This document shows, piece by piece, positions 18,888 to 30,099 of a stretch of 57,728 bases of DNA. The notes under the pieces are model-generated. The model worked only from the letters and a program-made list of their open reading frames with translations, had not been told where the DNA came from and did not search any database. Each line of letters begins with the position of its first letter. Positions within the stretch are counted from its first letter, which is position 1. The DNA comes from VAXT01 sp035318925 (GTDB taxonomy: Bacteria; Actinomycetota; Thermoleophilia; Gaiellales; Gaiellaceae), in contig DATHDS010000042.1 in the NCBI GenBank assembly GCA_035318925.1, positions 1 to 57,728 on the forward strand, given 5' to 3'. The position numbers were made by a program, and so were the translations under genes.

Positions 18888-18930
18888 CTTCGAGGGCCCG
18901 GTGAGCGTCAAACCCTCTGAGGAGGACCCC

Positions 18931-18938
18931 GTTATGCT
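18931..18938 (+). promoter_or_regulatory. Candidate dpp operon promoter (-10 region)
   Basis: GTTATGCT, identical to the octamer before the atp operon at 13666. The hexamer TATGCT ends 12 nt before the GTG at 18951. This would give the inserted transporter operon its own promoter. Confidence 0.4.
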
Positions 18939-18950
18939 TTCGGGAGCAAC

Positions 18951-20030
18951 GTGAGCCCTGATCGGAAAGAAGTCGTCGGCGGCCAGGCGGGCCTGGCCGG
19001 CATCACGGCCGCCGAGACCGGAGGCCACCTCGGCGAGACCGAGCTCAATGTGCGCGCGCGGGGCTACTGGGAGCAGGTCTGGCGACGGTTCCGGAGCGAC
19101 AAGGTCGCGATCGGCAGCGCGATCTTCATCGTCTTCCTGGCTCTCGTCGTCATCTTCGGTGGGCCGATTGCAGAGCGCGCCGTCGGCCATTCCGCCACTG
19201 CCATCAACCTCACCGCCGGGCTCCACCCGCCCGACTCGCTCCCGGTCGGTCCGCTCTCCCACGTCAAGTGCAAAGACTTCGCGCCCGTGCCCAAGGGCTG
19301 CAAGGCCGGCGAGAAGCAGCTCTTCGTCCTCGGCGCGGACGGGAACCTCGGCCATGACGAGTTCCTGCGCCTGCTCTACGGAGGGCGCGTCTCGCTCGAG
19401 GTCGCGATCATGGCGACGATCGCCACGATGATCATCGCGATCATCCTCGGGACGCTCGCCGGCTACTACCGTGGCTTGATCGACACGGCCATTTCCCGCG
19501 TGATCGAGCTGACGATGGTCTTCCCCGCCCTGCTCTTCATCATCGCGCTGAGCGCGACCGTCGGGCCCCGCCTGAACGACATCACGTTCGGAGTCTTCGT
19601 TCCGGGGGTGGTGACCCTCATTGTGATCTTCGCCATCTTCGGCTGGTTCTATCCGGCCAGGATTCTGCGCGCGCAGGTTCTCTCGCTGCGAGAGAAGGAG
19701 TTCGTCGAGGCGGCGCGCATGATCGGCGCCAGCGACGCGCGGATCATGCGCTCGCACATCATCCCGCACCTCATCGCCCCGATCGTCGTCTACTCGACGC
19801 TGACGGTAGCGACGTACATCCTGCTGGAGGCGGGCCTGTCGTTCCTCGGCCTTGGGATCGACCCGGTGAATCCGAGCTGGGGCAACCTGCTCTCGACCGG
19901 CCCCACGTACTACACGACCCAGCCGTGGCTGATGGTCTGGCCGGGGCTTGCGATTCTGTCGACGACGCTCGCGTTCAACCTGCTCGGCGACGGCATCCGC
20001 GACGCGATCGACCCCCGCTCGACCCGGTAG
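18951..20030 (+). CDS. dppC: Peptide ABC transporter permease (DppC/OppC family)
   Basis: 359-aa inner-membrane permease. A cytoplasmic N-terminus of about 45 residues is followed by a first helix (IFIVFLALVVIFGGPIA) and a large extracytoplasmic loop with two cysteines. Five more helices follow, carrying the family EAA loop (EFVEAARMIGASDARIMRSH). The C-terminal LLGDGIRDAIDPRSTR is typical of the DppC/OppC group. It pairs with the DppB protein encoded after the binding proteins. The gene order permease C, two binding proteins, permease B, two ATPases is less usual. Substrate unknown; di- or oligopeptides are the family default. Confidence 0.93.
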   Translation: MSPDRKEVVGGQAGLAGITAAETGGHLGETELNVRARGYWEQVWRRFRSDKVAIGSAIFIVFLALVVIFGGPIAERAVGHSATAINLTAGLHPPDSLPVGPLSHVKCKDFAPVPKGCKAGEKQLFVLGADGNLGHDEFLRLLYGGRVSLEVAIMATIATMIIAIILGTLAGYYRGLIDTAISRVIELTMVFPALLFIIALSATVGPRLNDITFGVFVPGVVTLIVIFAIFGWFYPARILRAQVLSLREKEFVEAARMIGASDARIMRSHIIPHLIAPIVVYSTLTVATYILLEAGLSFLGLGIDPVNPSWGNLLSTGPTYYTTQPWLMVWPGLAILSTTLAFNLLGDGIRDAIDPRSTR

Positions 20031-20034
20031 AGGA

Positions 20035-20097
20035 GGTCCCGGGCCACGGGCCCGGGACTCGCGCAAAGTGCTTTGCACTTTCCGCGACTAAAAACAC
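20035..20097 (+). repeat. 63-bp double-hairpin repeat, copy A
   Basis: Starts 4 nt after the dppC stop. It holds two consecutive inverted repeats: GTCCCGGGCC/GGCCCGGGAC with loop ACG, then CGCGCAAAGTGC/GCACTTTCCGCG with loop TTT and one mismatch. The same 63 bp occurs in reverse orientation at 39388-39450 with five differences. It could act as a terminator or attenuator for dppC, but its recurrence points to a dispersed repeat element. Confidence 0.85.
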
Positions 20098-20230
20098 AGA
20101 AGCCGAGGGACGACGTTTCGACAGGCCCGCCTTAGCCACGAACGTTGACCGGCAGCACTAACCAAGCCGTCACCTGGCCGTCGAAGGATAGGCCGGAGCT
20201 TTCCCGGGAACCCCCGAGAGGGAGAGGGCG

Positions 20231-21868
20231 ATGGACAAGCGGCTGATGCTCTCGATCGCCTCGCTCGTCACTGGAGCGGCGCTGTTGGCCGGGGCGAGCG
20301 TTGCCAGCCCGGGTGCTGTTCAGGGGCAGAGCTCACCTCAGCCTCGGAAGGGCGGCATCCTCAAGTTCACGCTCTTCGCCGGCATCGAGAACATCGACCC
20401 GCAGCGCTCCTATTACCTGCCCGAGTGGCAGTACGAGTGGCTGACTGGTCGCATGCTGCTGACCTTCGCGCACAAGCGGGGCGCGCTCAGCTACCGGCTC
20501 GTCGACGACGGCGCGCGCAGCTACACGGTCTCGAACAACGGCAGGACGTACACGTTCCACATCCGGCGTGGCATGAAGCTCAGCAACGGCGCCCCGCTCA
20601 ATGCGAAGAACTACGAGCACGCGCTGCTCCGCGTTCTCAACCCGGCAGTCGGTTCGCCGCTCGCGTCGTTGCTCACCGACCCCGCGTCGGTGGAGATCGT
20701 CGGAGCAACCGACTACAACGCCGGCAGGACGGACACAGTTCCGGGCATCTTCACCAGGGGCTCGAACACGCTTGTCGTCAAGCTGGTTAGGGCGAACCCG
20801 TTGCTGCCGACGCTGCTGGCGCTTCCCCCGACCGGAGCGATTGCCAACAACACCCCGTTCAGGCCGATCACGTCCGTGAGCGTTCGCCATCCGCTTCCGG
20901 CAGGCGGGCGCTACTACGTGCAGGAGTACGTGCCGGACCGCTCGATCAAGATCCGGAAGAACCGGTTCTACAAGCCACTGGGCGCTGCCCCAACACCGGG
21001 CATCGTCGACGGGTTCGACTACACGATCGGCGTCCGGCAGGACCAGGCGCTGCAGCTCGTGCAGAACGGGCAGTCCGACTGGGCCGCCGACGGTCTCCCG
21101 GAGACTGCCTGGAGCCCACTCTTCGCGCAGTACGGGACGAAGGGCCGGGCCCGTGTTTTTCCGACGAGGGTCGTCGACATCGCCTTTATGAACAATGCGA
21201 CAGGGCCGTTTGCGAACGTGAACGTGCGCAAGTCGATCGAGTGGGGCATCGACCGCTCCGCGCTCGCCGGGGTTTTCGGCAGCCACGGCCGTTCCCCGCA
21301 GTGCTCGCTCCTGACGCCGGCGATTCCGGGCTACAGGAAGTGCACGATCTACCCGAACACGCCGGACCTGCCCAGAGCCAGGTCGCTCGCGAGTGGTCAC
21401 ACCGGCGACCACATCAACTTCTGGTACACGTCCTCGACGATAGGGACGCGGGTCCACCAGTTGGCGACGTCGCAGCTGAACGCGATCGGGTTCGACAACA
21501 TCGATCACAGGGCCTTCTCGTCCGGCTTGTTCTCTGCGCTGGCGAGGAGGGGCCACGACTGCGACTTGGCGATCCTCGGCTGGGGCGGGGACTTCCCGGA
21601 TCTGTACGGGTACGTCAACACGCTGTTCGAGGCCATTGACCTGGACCCGGAGGCCGATCGGCTCCTGCGGGCTGCGGCGCGCCTGACGGGGCAGAAGCGC
21701 GCTGCCGCCTACGGCAAGCTCGATCTCACCCTCCAGCGGCGGTGGGCTCCCATCGCCGTCATCGACAGGAGGAACGACCGCGAGTTCTTCTCGGCCCGCA
21801 TCGACACGAGGTCGATCGTGCAATCACCGATCTATGAAATCGACCTCGGCAAGCTGGCTGCGAGATAG
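20231..21868 (+). CDS. Peptide-binding protein of ABC transporter, family 5, copy 1
   Basis: 545-aa extracytoplasmic solute-binding protein (SBP_bac_5 family). A Sec signal peptide (KRLMLSIASLVTGAALLAGA) is followed by family blocks such as FTLFAGIENIDPQRSYY, NNGRTYTFHIRRGMKLSNGA and NARTDTVPG-like surroundings. No lipobox cysteine is present, which is unusual for a Gram-positive binding protein. It is a tandem paralogue of the next gene. Compared with that copy it lacks about a dozen residues near residue 470 (after WGGDFPDLYGYVNTL), and the ligand-pocket motif DPYDYVN has become DLYGYVN, so its specificity may have changed. It sits about 200 nt after dppC, with repeat copy A in between. Confidence 0.92.
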   Translation: MDKRLMLSIASLVTGAALLAGASVASPGAVQGQSSPQPRKGGILKFTLFAGIENIDPQRSYYLPEWQYEWLTGRMLLTFAHKRGALSYRLVDDGARSYTVSNNGRTYTFHIRRGMKLSNGAPLNAKNYEHALLRVLNPAVGSPLASLLTDPASVEIVGATDYNAGRTDTVPGIFTRGSNTLVVKLVRANPLLPTLLALPPTGAIANNTPFRPITSVSVRHPLPAGGRYYVQEYVPDRSIKIRKNRFYKPLGAAPTPGIVDGFDYTIGVRQDQALQLVQNGQSDWAADGLPETAWSPLFAQYGTKGRARVFPTRVVDIAFMNNATGPFANVNVRKSIEWGIDRSALAGVFGSHGRSPQCSLLTPAIPGYRKCTIYPNTPDLPRARSLASGHTGDHINFWYTSSTIGTRVHQLATSQLNAIGFDNIDHRAFSSGLFSALARRGHDCDLAILGWGGDFPDLYGYVNTLFEAIDLDPEADRLLRAAARLTGQKRAAAYGKLDLTLQRRWAPIAVIDRRNDREFFSARIDTRSIVQSPIYEIDLGKLAAR

Positions 21869-21952
21869 TAGCGTCGCGAACTAACCAAACCGCCGGAAGG
21901 ACGTCACAAGAAAGGTCAGAGTCCTCTGGCAAGCTAAGAGGGAAGGAGTCAC

Positions 21953-23626
21953 ATGCATAAACGATTGATGCTCTCAATCGCCATGCTGGCGATTGGTGCG
22001 GCGATGTTGGCCGCAGCGAGTGTCGCGAGCCCGGGTGCTGCTCAGAAGAACAGCTCTCCTCAGGCTCGTAAGGGCGGAATCCTCAAGTTCACGCTCTTTG
22101 CCGGCATCGAGAACATCGACCCACAGCGCTCGTATTACGTGCCCGAGTGGCAGTACGAGTGGCTTACGGCTCGAATGCTCTTGAACTTCGCCCACAAGAC
22201 AGGTGGACGCGGTTACCGGCTCGTGAACGACGGAGCCAAGAACTTCACCGTTTCGAGGAGCGGCAAGACCTACACGTTCCACATTCGGCGCGGCATGAAG
22301 CTCAGCAACGGCGCCCCGCTCAATGCGAAGAACTACGAGCACGCTCTGCTCCGCGTTCTGAACCCGGCAGTTGGTTCGCCGCTCGCATCGTTCCTGACCG
22401 ACCCCGCGTCGGTGAACATCGTGGGTGCGCTTGCCTACAACTCCGGTAACACGCAGACGGTCCCCGGCATCCAGGTGAAAGGCAACTACACCCTTCGGAT
22501 TTCGCTGGTGGCACCGAACGCACTGCTGCCGACGCTGATGGCGCTTCCCCCGACCGGGGCGATCGCCAACAGCGAGCCGTTCACGCCGATCACGTCCGTG
22601 AACTCGGGCAATCCGCTTCCGGCCGGCGGGCGCTACTACGTGAACGAGTACGTGCCGGACCGCTCGATCAAGATCCGGAAGAACCGGTTCTACAAGCCGC
22701 TGGGTGCCGCCCCAACACCGGGCGTCGTCGACGGCTTCGACTACGAGATCGGCGTCCAGCAGGACCAGGCTCTGCTACTGGTCAAGAACGGCCAGTCCGA
22801 CTGGGCGGCCGACGGTCTCCCGGCAAGTGCCTGGGGCCCGCTCTTCAACCAGTACGGGACGAAGGGTCGCGCCCGCGTCTTCTCGACGTCGGTCGTCGAC
22901 TACGTCACGATGAACAACGCGAAGGGCATCTTCTCGAACCAGAACGTGCGGAAGGCCGTCGCGAACGGCATCAACCGCAAGGATCTGGTCAGCATCAGGG
23001 GCCCGAGGGCCGGCTATCCGCAGTGCTCGTTGCTGACGCCCGCGATCCCTGGTTACAAGAAGTGCACCGCGTACACGAACACCGCGAACCTCGCAAAGGC
23101 AAGGCCTTTGGCGAGCGGTCACACTGGCGACCACATCAACTACTGGTACACGAACTCGACTCTGGGCACGCAGATCCAGCAGTTGACGACGGCGCAGTTG
23201 AACGCGGTCGGGTTCAACAACATCGATCACAGGGCCTTCTCGTCCGGCTTGTTCACCGCGCTGGGTAGGAAGGGCAACGACTACGACTTCGCGCTCGTTG
23301 GTTGGGCCGCGGACTTCCCGGATCCGTACGACTACGTGAACAAGCTCCTCTCAGGGGAGACGATCCAGGACGTCCAGAACAACAACACGGCCTACTTCAA
23401 CAACCCAACGGCCAACAGGGCGATGAACGCCGCCGCGAGGCTGAGGGGCAAGAAGCGCCTCACCGCGTACGGCAACCTGGACAACAGGATCGGGACGACA
23501 TGGTCCCCGATCGCTCCTATCGACAACAGGAACGACCGCGAGTTCTTCTCGAAGCGGATCGCGACGAACACGATCATCCAGTCGCCCATCTACGAAATCG
23601 ACCTCGGCAAGTTGTCTCTGAAGTAG
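21953..23626 (+). CDS. Peptide-binding protein of ABC transporter, family 5, copy 2
   Basis: 557-aa extracytoplasmic solute-binding protein of the same family as the preceding gene and closely similar along its whole length, including the signal peptide (KRLMLSIAMLAIGAAMLAAA). It keeps the consensus pocket motif WAADFPDPYDYVNKL and the NNTAYFNNPTANRAMNAAAR segment that copy 1 has lost. It again lacks a lipobox cysteine. A Shine-Dalgarno-like GGAAGGAG lies before the ATG. The leaders of both copies share ACTAACCAA-CCG, so the duplication included upstream DNA. It ends just before a strong hairpin. That placement would allow more binding protein than permease to be made. Confidence 0.93.
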   Translation: MHKRLMLSIAMLAIGAAMLAAASVASPGAAQKNSSPQARKGGILKFTLFAGIENIDPQRSYYVPEWQYEWLTARMLLNFAHKTGGRGYRLVNDGAKNFTVSRSGKTYTFHIRRGMKLSNGAPLNAKNYEHALLRVLNPAVGSPLASFLTDPASVNIVGALAYNSGNTQTVPGIQVKGNYTLRISLVAPNALLPTLMALPPTGAIANSEPFTPITSVNSGNPLPAGGRYYVNEYVPDRSIKIRKNRFYKPLGAAPTPGVVDGFDYEIGVQQDQALLLVKNGQSDWAADGLPASAWGPLFNQYGTKGRARVFSTSVVDYVTMNNAKGIFSNQNVRKAVANGINRKDLVSIRGPRAGYPQCSLLTPAIPGYKKCTAYTNTANLAKARPLASGHTGDHINYWYTNSTLGTQIQQLTTAQLNAVGFNNIDHRAFSSGLFTALGRKGNDYDFALVGWAADFPDPYDYVNKLLSGETIQDVQNNNTAYFNNPTANRAMNAAARLRGKKRLTAYGNLDNRIGTTWSPIAPIDNRNDREFFSKRIATNTIIQSPIYEIDLGKLSLK

Positions 23627-23657
23627 GAGAGTCGGCCTAGGACGATCGATCTACAAC

Positions 23658-23690
23658 GGAAGCGCCGGCCCGGACAGGGCCGGCGCTTCC
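23658..23690 (+). terminator. Strong hairpin between binding protein and permease genes
   Basis: Perfect 14-bp stem, GGAAGCGCCGGCCC (23658-23671) and GGGCCGGCGCTTCC (23677-23690), with loop GGACA. No T-tract follows. It may stabilise the upstream message or attenuate transcription into dppB. Confidence 0.75.
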
Positions 23691-23725
23691 GCTCATATAA
23701 ACTCCCACCCCAAGGCGGCGGTGCG

Positions 23726-24736
23726 ATGCTTCGGTACCTGATACGGCGGATCCTCTGGGCGCTTGTCCTCTTCTTCGTCGTCACGCTCGTGACGTACGTG
23801 ATCTTCTTCCTGGTTCCGAACGATCTCCCGGCCAAGATCGCGGGGCAGGGCTCGAGCCAGGCGCAGCGCGCGCGCGCCATCCACTATCTCGGCCTCGACC
23901 GCCCCGTGTACATCCAGTACGAGCGGTTTCTCTGGCGGCTGATCAAACCTGTGCCCGTCCACGTGGGCGGCGTGCCGGTCTTCGTGCGGCCCAAGGGCGA
24001 CCTGGGACGCTCGTTCATCCAGGCCACACCCGTGAACACTCTGATCGCCTCCGCCGCGCCGGTCACCGCGTCGCTCGTCTTCGGAGGAGTGGTCATCTGG
24101 ATGCTGATGGCGCTACCGATCGGCATCCTCTCTGCGCTCCGCCCGCGCTCGCTCTTAGACAGAGCATCGATGACGTTCGTCCTGATCGGGATCTCCGCGC
24201 ACCCCGTCTGGATCGGACTGATCTTCGCCTACACCTTCGGGTTCAAGCTCCACTGGTTCCCGATCCAGGGGTACTGCGACGCCATCAACCCGGCAACCGA
24301 CTGCGGCGGTCCCGTGCAGTGGGCATACCACATGTTCCTGCCGTGGATCACCTACGCGATCCTGTTCGCCGCGCTCTACGTGCGCATGATCCGCGCGAAC
24401 GTGATGGAGGCGATGAACGAGGACTACGTGCGCACCGCGCGTGCCAAGGGCGCGCCCGAGTGGCGAGTGTTGCGCTCGCATGTCCTGCGCAATGCGCTTC
24501 TGCCCGTCGTGACGATGCTCGGGATGGACATCGGCCTCGGCCTCGGCGGCGCGATCTTCACCGAGACGATCTACGGCCTGCCCGGGCTCGGAAAGCTTGC
24601 GATCCGGTCGATTGGGATCAGCGACCTCTCGATCGTGATGGGAGTGGTCGTGTTCGCTACATTCTGCATCATTGTTGCCAACCTGATCATCGATCTCTTA
24701 TACGCCTGGATCGATCCGAGGATCAGGCTGACCTAG
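23726..24736 (+). CDS. dppB: Peptide ABC transporter permease (DppB/OppB family)
   Basis: 336-aa permease with the typical N-terminus MLRYLIRRILWALVLFFVVT, an extracytoplasmic loop of about 70 residues, and five further helices. The EAA loop reads NEDYVRTARAKGAPEWRVLR and the C-terminus TIYGLPGLGKLAIRSIG then NLIIDLLYAWIDPRIRL is classical for DppB. A short insert with two cysteines (GYCDAINPATDCGG) lies between helices on the outer side. The ATG follows the 23658 hairpin by 35 nt; CATATAAACT at 23694 might serve as a local promoter. Confidence 0.94.
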   Translation: MLRYLIRRILWALVLFFVVTLVTYVIFFLVPNDLPAKIAGQGSSQAQRARAIHYLGLDRPVYIQYERFLWRLIKPVPVHVGGVPVFVRPKGDLGRSFIQATPVNTLIASAAPVTASLVFGGVVIWMLMALPIGILSALRPRSLLDRASMTFVLIGISAHPVWIGLIFAYTFGFKLHWFPIQGYCDAINPATDCGGPVQWAYHMFLPWITYAILFAALYVRMIRANVMEAMNEDYVRTARAKGAPEWRVLRSHVLRNALLPVVTMLGMDIGLGLGGAIFTETIYGLPGLGKLAIRSIGISDLSIVMGVVVFATFCIIVANLIIDLLYAWIDPRIRLT

Positions 24737-24770
24737 GTGCCTCCCGAGGCGCACGATCGAAGGGGAGTTC

Positions 24771-25793
24771 ATGGCCCTCCTTGAAGTCAAGGACCTGAAG
24801 ACGTATTTCCAGACCGACGACGGGATCGTCAAGGCTGTCGACGGAGTCAGCTTCAGCGTCGAGAAGGGCAAGACGCTCGGGATCGTGGGCGAGTCGGGCT
24901 CCGGCAAGAGCGTCACCTGTCTCACGATCATGGGCCTGAACGCGAAGAAGAACACGATCACAAGCGGAGAGGCGCTCTTCAACGGAGAGGATCTCCTGAA
25001 GGCGCGCTCGCGCCGCCTACGGGAGATCCGGGGCAACGACATCGCCATGATCTTCCAGGACCCGATGACCTCCCTGAACCCCGTGCACTCGATCGGGGCA
25101 CAGCTCGTCGAGGCGATTCAGCTCCACCGCGACGTCTCGAAGAAGGTGGCGCGAGCCCGGGCGACTGAGCTGCTGCAGGCCGTCGGCATCCCGCGCGCCG
25201 ACCGCCGTCTGGGCGACTACCCTCATCAGTTCTCCGGCGGGATGCGCCAGCGCGTGATGATCGCGATGGCGCTCGTCAACGATCCCGACCTCCTGATCGC
25301 CGACGAGCCGACGACGGCGCTCGACGTGACGACGCAGGCGCAGATCGTGAATCTCATGAAGCGCCTGCAGAGCGAGTTCGGCAGCGCGATCATCATGATC
25401 ACGCACGACCTGGGGGTGGTCGCCGAGACCGCGGACGACGTGCTCGTCATGTACGCAGCGAAGGTTGCGGAGGCGGCACCCGTCAGCGACCTCTTCGCCC
25501 GGCCGCATCACCCGTACACATGGGGACTGCTCGGTTCGCTGCCACGGCTCGACGTCGACGTCGACCGCCTGGTGCAGATCCCCGGGCAGCCACCTTCGCT
25601 CCTGAATCCTCCGAGCGGCTGCCGCTTCCATCCGCGTTGTCCGTACGTGATGGACAAGTGCCGGCAGGTCGTGCCGGAGCTCGTCGGCATCTCGGACGCG
25701 CCCGAGCACCTGCAGGCGTGTCATCTCGACGAGGCGACGAAGGATCGCGAGGCGGCGAAGCTGATCGCGACGACGATGGGGAAGGCGAGCTGA
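24771..25793 (+). CDS. dppD: Peptide ABC transporter ATP-binding protein (DppD/OppD family)
   Basis: 340-aa cytoplasmic ATPase energising the transporter. Walker A GESGSGKS, signature FSGGMRQRVM, Walker B LLIADEPTTALD and the H-loop ITHDLG are present. The C-terminal oligopeptide extension contains four cysteines in the pattern RFHPRCPYVMDKCRQ, which in this family can bind an iron-sulfur cluster or metal. The gene is 34 nt after dppB and 12 nt before dppF, so it is part of the same transcript. Confidence 0.95.
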   Translation: MALLEVKDLKTYFQTDDGIVKAVDGVSFSVEKGKTLGIVGESGSGKSVTCLTIMGLNAKKNTITSGEALFNGEDLLKARSRRLREIRGNDIAMIFQDPMTSLNPVHSIGAQLVEAIQLHRDVSKKVARARATELLQAVGIPRADRRLGDYPHQFSGGMRQRVMIAMALVNDPDLLIADEPTTALDVTTQAQIVNLMKRLQSEFGSAIIMITHDLGVVAETADDVLVMYAAKVAEAAPVSDLFARPHHPYTWGLLGSLPRLDVDVDRLVQIPGQPPSLLNPPSGCRFHPRCPYVMDKCRQVVPELVGISDAPEHLQACHLDEATKDREAAKLIATTMGKAS

Positions 25794-25805
25794 GGTGCGC
25801 GACTG

Positions 25806-26870
<1,065 letters not shown>

Positions 26871-26872
26871 CG

Positions 26873-27250
26873 ATGCTGCTCCCGGCCCTCCGCCGGTTCA
26901 CGCTGTTGCTCGCCGTGATCAGCGTCGGCACGGCTCTCTGCTCGGCCGCGCTCGGCCTCTTGCTTGGCTCCTCGGTCTCGGTTTCGATCGCGATCGGGTT
27001 CTATCTCATCGGGTGTTTCCTGCTCCTCGGCGGCTTCTTCTTCGGAAACCTCGGGCCTGTGCGTCCGCGCAGTCAGGAGGATGCGGGCGGCGACATCTTC
27101 TCGCTGTTCCAGATCCGTTCGCGCCGGCTGCGCTGGGCCACGAGGGAAGAGCAAGAGGAGGCGATCAACACGTCAGCGGTCTTCCTCCCGCTCGGGCTGG
27201 TGCTCATTCTGCTCGGCGTCGTTTCCGACAGCCGGCATTCATTGTTCTAG
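26873..27250 (+). CDS. Small membrane protein at the end of the dpp operon
   Basis: 125-aa protein of unknown function. Two adjacent helices near the N-terminus (about residues 11-31 and 36-58), a cytoplasmic loop of about 40 residues rich in Arg, Glu and Gln (RSRRLRWATREEQEEA), and a last helix (AVFLPLGLVLILLGVVSD) are visible. The start codon is 2 nt after dppF, so it belongs to that operon. It does not look like a known transporter accessory subunit. Confidence 0.75.
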   Translation: MLLPALRRFTLLLAVISVGTALCSAALGLLLGSSVSVSIAIGFYLIGCFLLLGGFFFGNLGPVRPRSQEDAGGDIFSLFQIRSRRLRWATREEQEEAINTSAVFLPLGLVLILLGVVSDSRHSLF

Positions 27251-27317
27251 GAGGGTTTGGCGGAATGTTGCTCGTCGCCGGGGTGCGATGCTCGTTCCGA
27301 GGCCGCGGACGCAGGGA

Positions 27318-27342
27318 GCATCCAGGCTAGTAGCCTGGGTGC
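27318..27342. promoter_or_regulatory. 25-bp palindrome upstream of the anti-sigma gene
   Basis: Arms of 12 bp around a single central G at 27330, with 11 of 12 pairs matching; the inner CCAGGCTA/TAGCCTGG is perfect. A one-base centre suggests a DNA operator rather than an RNA hairpin. It lies in the 197-nt gap after the dpp operon, about 100 bp before the anti-sigma start. Confidence 0.4.
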
Positions 27343-27417
27343 GACTGAGGACCCGGCCTCGGGGCGAGCAGCGCGGCCCGGCGGCTCAGCCATATTTCGC
27401 CAAGCCCTCCTGGCACT

Positions 27418-27440
27418 AACCGTTTCGCCGGGTTTTCGTC
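27418..27440 (+). promoter_or_regulatory. ECF-type promoter before the anti-sigma gene
   Basis: AACC (27418-27421) and CGTC (27437-27440) are spaced 15 nt apart and 7 nt before the ATG at 27448. This matches the -35 AAC and -10 CGTC pattern of many extracytoplasmic-function sigma factors, and suggests autoregulation. Confidence 0.45.
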
Positions 27441-27447
27441 ACACTTA

Positions 27448-27939
27448 GTGATGGTGAGAGCACGATCACAGAAGTGTGAGCGCATGCGCGGCTGGATTTC
27501 GGCCGGGCTCGACGGCGAGCTGTCCGAGTTCGAGTCGGTCCTGCTGCGCGGCCACCTCCTCCGCTGCCATTCGTGCAGCGAGTTCAAGGCCGATGCGGCA
27601 AACCTCGCCGCTGTGCTCCGTCACGCTCCGCTCGAGCCGTTGAGCAGGCCGATCGTGCTCCCGCATCGCCGCCGAATCGCCTTCGCCCCGCTGCGGGCGA
27701 CGGCCGCGGCTGCTCTCGCCGTTTCGATGATCGGCGTCGGCGGCCTCTTTGCTTCCCTCCACTCCGGCACGATCCTCAACAAGCCGAACGCGTACGCCGT
27801 CGCTGCGCTCGACGACCAGGAGCTCCGCCAGCTTCAGCGACAGAAGCCACAGGCGGCGCTCGCCGCGCTCCGCGCCAGGCGCCAGGCGTTCTCCGCGTCG
27901 ACGGAGATTCCGCGCACCACGGGCTTTCAGAACCCCTGA
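27448..27939 (+). CDS. Membrane anti-sigma factor with zinc-finger domain
   Basis: 163-aa protein with an N-terminal zf-HC2-type anti-sigma domain: CERMRGWISAGLDGELS followed by the HxxxCxxC zinc site in RGHLLRCHSCSEF. One membrane helix (ALAVSMIGVGGLFASL) and an extracytoplasmic tail rich in Gln, Arg and Ala follow. Such proteins hold an ECF sigma factor inactive until a surface signal arrives. No sigma factor gene lies beside it, which is unusual. The ATG at 27448 is adjacent to the predicted promoter; ATG codons at 27451 and 27484 are also possible starts. Confidence 0.82.
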   Translation: MMVRARSQKCERMRGWISAGLDGELSEFESVLLRGHLLRCHSCSEFKADAANLAAVLRHAPLEPLSRPIVLPHRRRIAFAPLRATAAAALAVSMIGVGGLFASLHSGTILNKPNAYAVAALDDQELRQLQRQKPQAALAALRARRQAFSASTEIPRTTGFQNP

Positions 27940-28094
27940 GCCGGTGTAACGTTTTGGGGGTACTCAGGTACCGTTGAAGCGTGATCCCTTCGCTTCTTAG
28001 CTCGTACGCCTGAGAGCTCGATCACGCCGCCCGGGTGGCGGCGCTCCTCGAGGCCTCGCAGCGCTATCCGAAGACGGATCGTGGACGCAGGCCC

Positions 28095-28106
28095 TTCGCT
28101 AGACTC
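28095..28106 (+). promoter_or_regulatory. Candidate promoter for atpD-atpC
   Basis: TTCGCTAGACTC with -10-like TAGACT at 28100-28105. The identical 12-mer precedes ftsE at 45794. The 230-nt gap before atpD otherwise shows only short GC-rich inverted repeats. A separate promoter is expected, because atpD is cut off from the main atp operon. Confidence 0.45.
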
Positions 28107-28170
28107 CTGGACGCCGGCAGGCGCCTGCGCAGACGGCGCCCGCTGCTAGACACTCCTCTCCAGGAACCGA

Positions 28171-29648
<1,478 letters not shown>

Positions 29649-29649
<1 letters not shown>

Positions 29650-30062
29650 TGGCCACGTTCGACGTCTCGCTCGTCACGCCTGACGGTCCCGTCTTCGAGG
29701 GTGAGGCGGAGATGCTGGTCGTCCCCGGAGCGGACGGTGAGATCGGCGTTCTCGCCCGGCACGCGCCGCTGATCGCGATGCTGAAGGCTGGCTCGACGCG
29801 CGTCCACGTGAAGCGCGACACCGATATTCAGGAGTTCGCCACAGGCTCCGGCTTCTTCAAAGTCGAGCAGGACCGTGCGCTTGCGCTCGTCGACGACGCG
29901 GTGGATGCGAAGCACATTGACGCCGCGCGCGCCCACGAACAGCTCGAGGCCGCCCAGGCCGAGCTCGAGCGTGTCGAGCGCGGCGAGTCGGACGCCGACC
30001 GCTGGCAGCTCGAACAACGCATCAAGCATGCGGAGAACCAGCTCGCCGTAGTCGGTCGGTAG
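29649..30062 (+). CDS. atpC: F0F1 ATP synthase subunit epsilon
   Basis: 137-aa subunit at the foot of the central shaft. The N-terminal beta-sandwich is visible (VSLVTPDGPVFEGEAEMLVV, PGADGEIGVLARHAPLI), followed by the two-helix C-terminal domain (AHEQLEAAQAELERVERGES). That domain can inhibit ATP hydrolysis. The GTG start shares its G with the atpD stop. Confidence 0.95.
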
Positions 30063-30086
30063 CGCCCGGCCGCACGAGTCGGCTGA

Positions 30087-30092
30087 TAGTCT
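30087..30092 (+). promoter_or_regulatory. Candidate promoter for the methionine synthase leader
   Basis: TAGTCT, 25 nt after atpC. A start about 7 nt downstream would place the transcript start right at the first base of the structured leader at 30100. Confidence 0.35.
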
Positions 30093-30099
30093 CAGCGCC

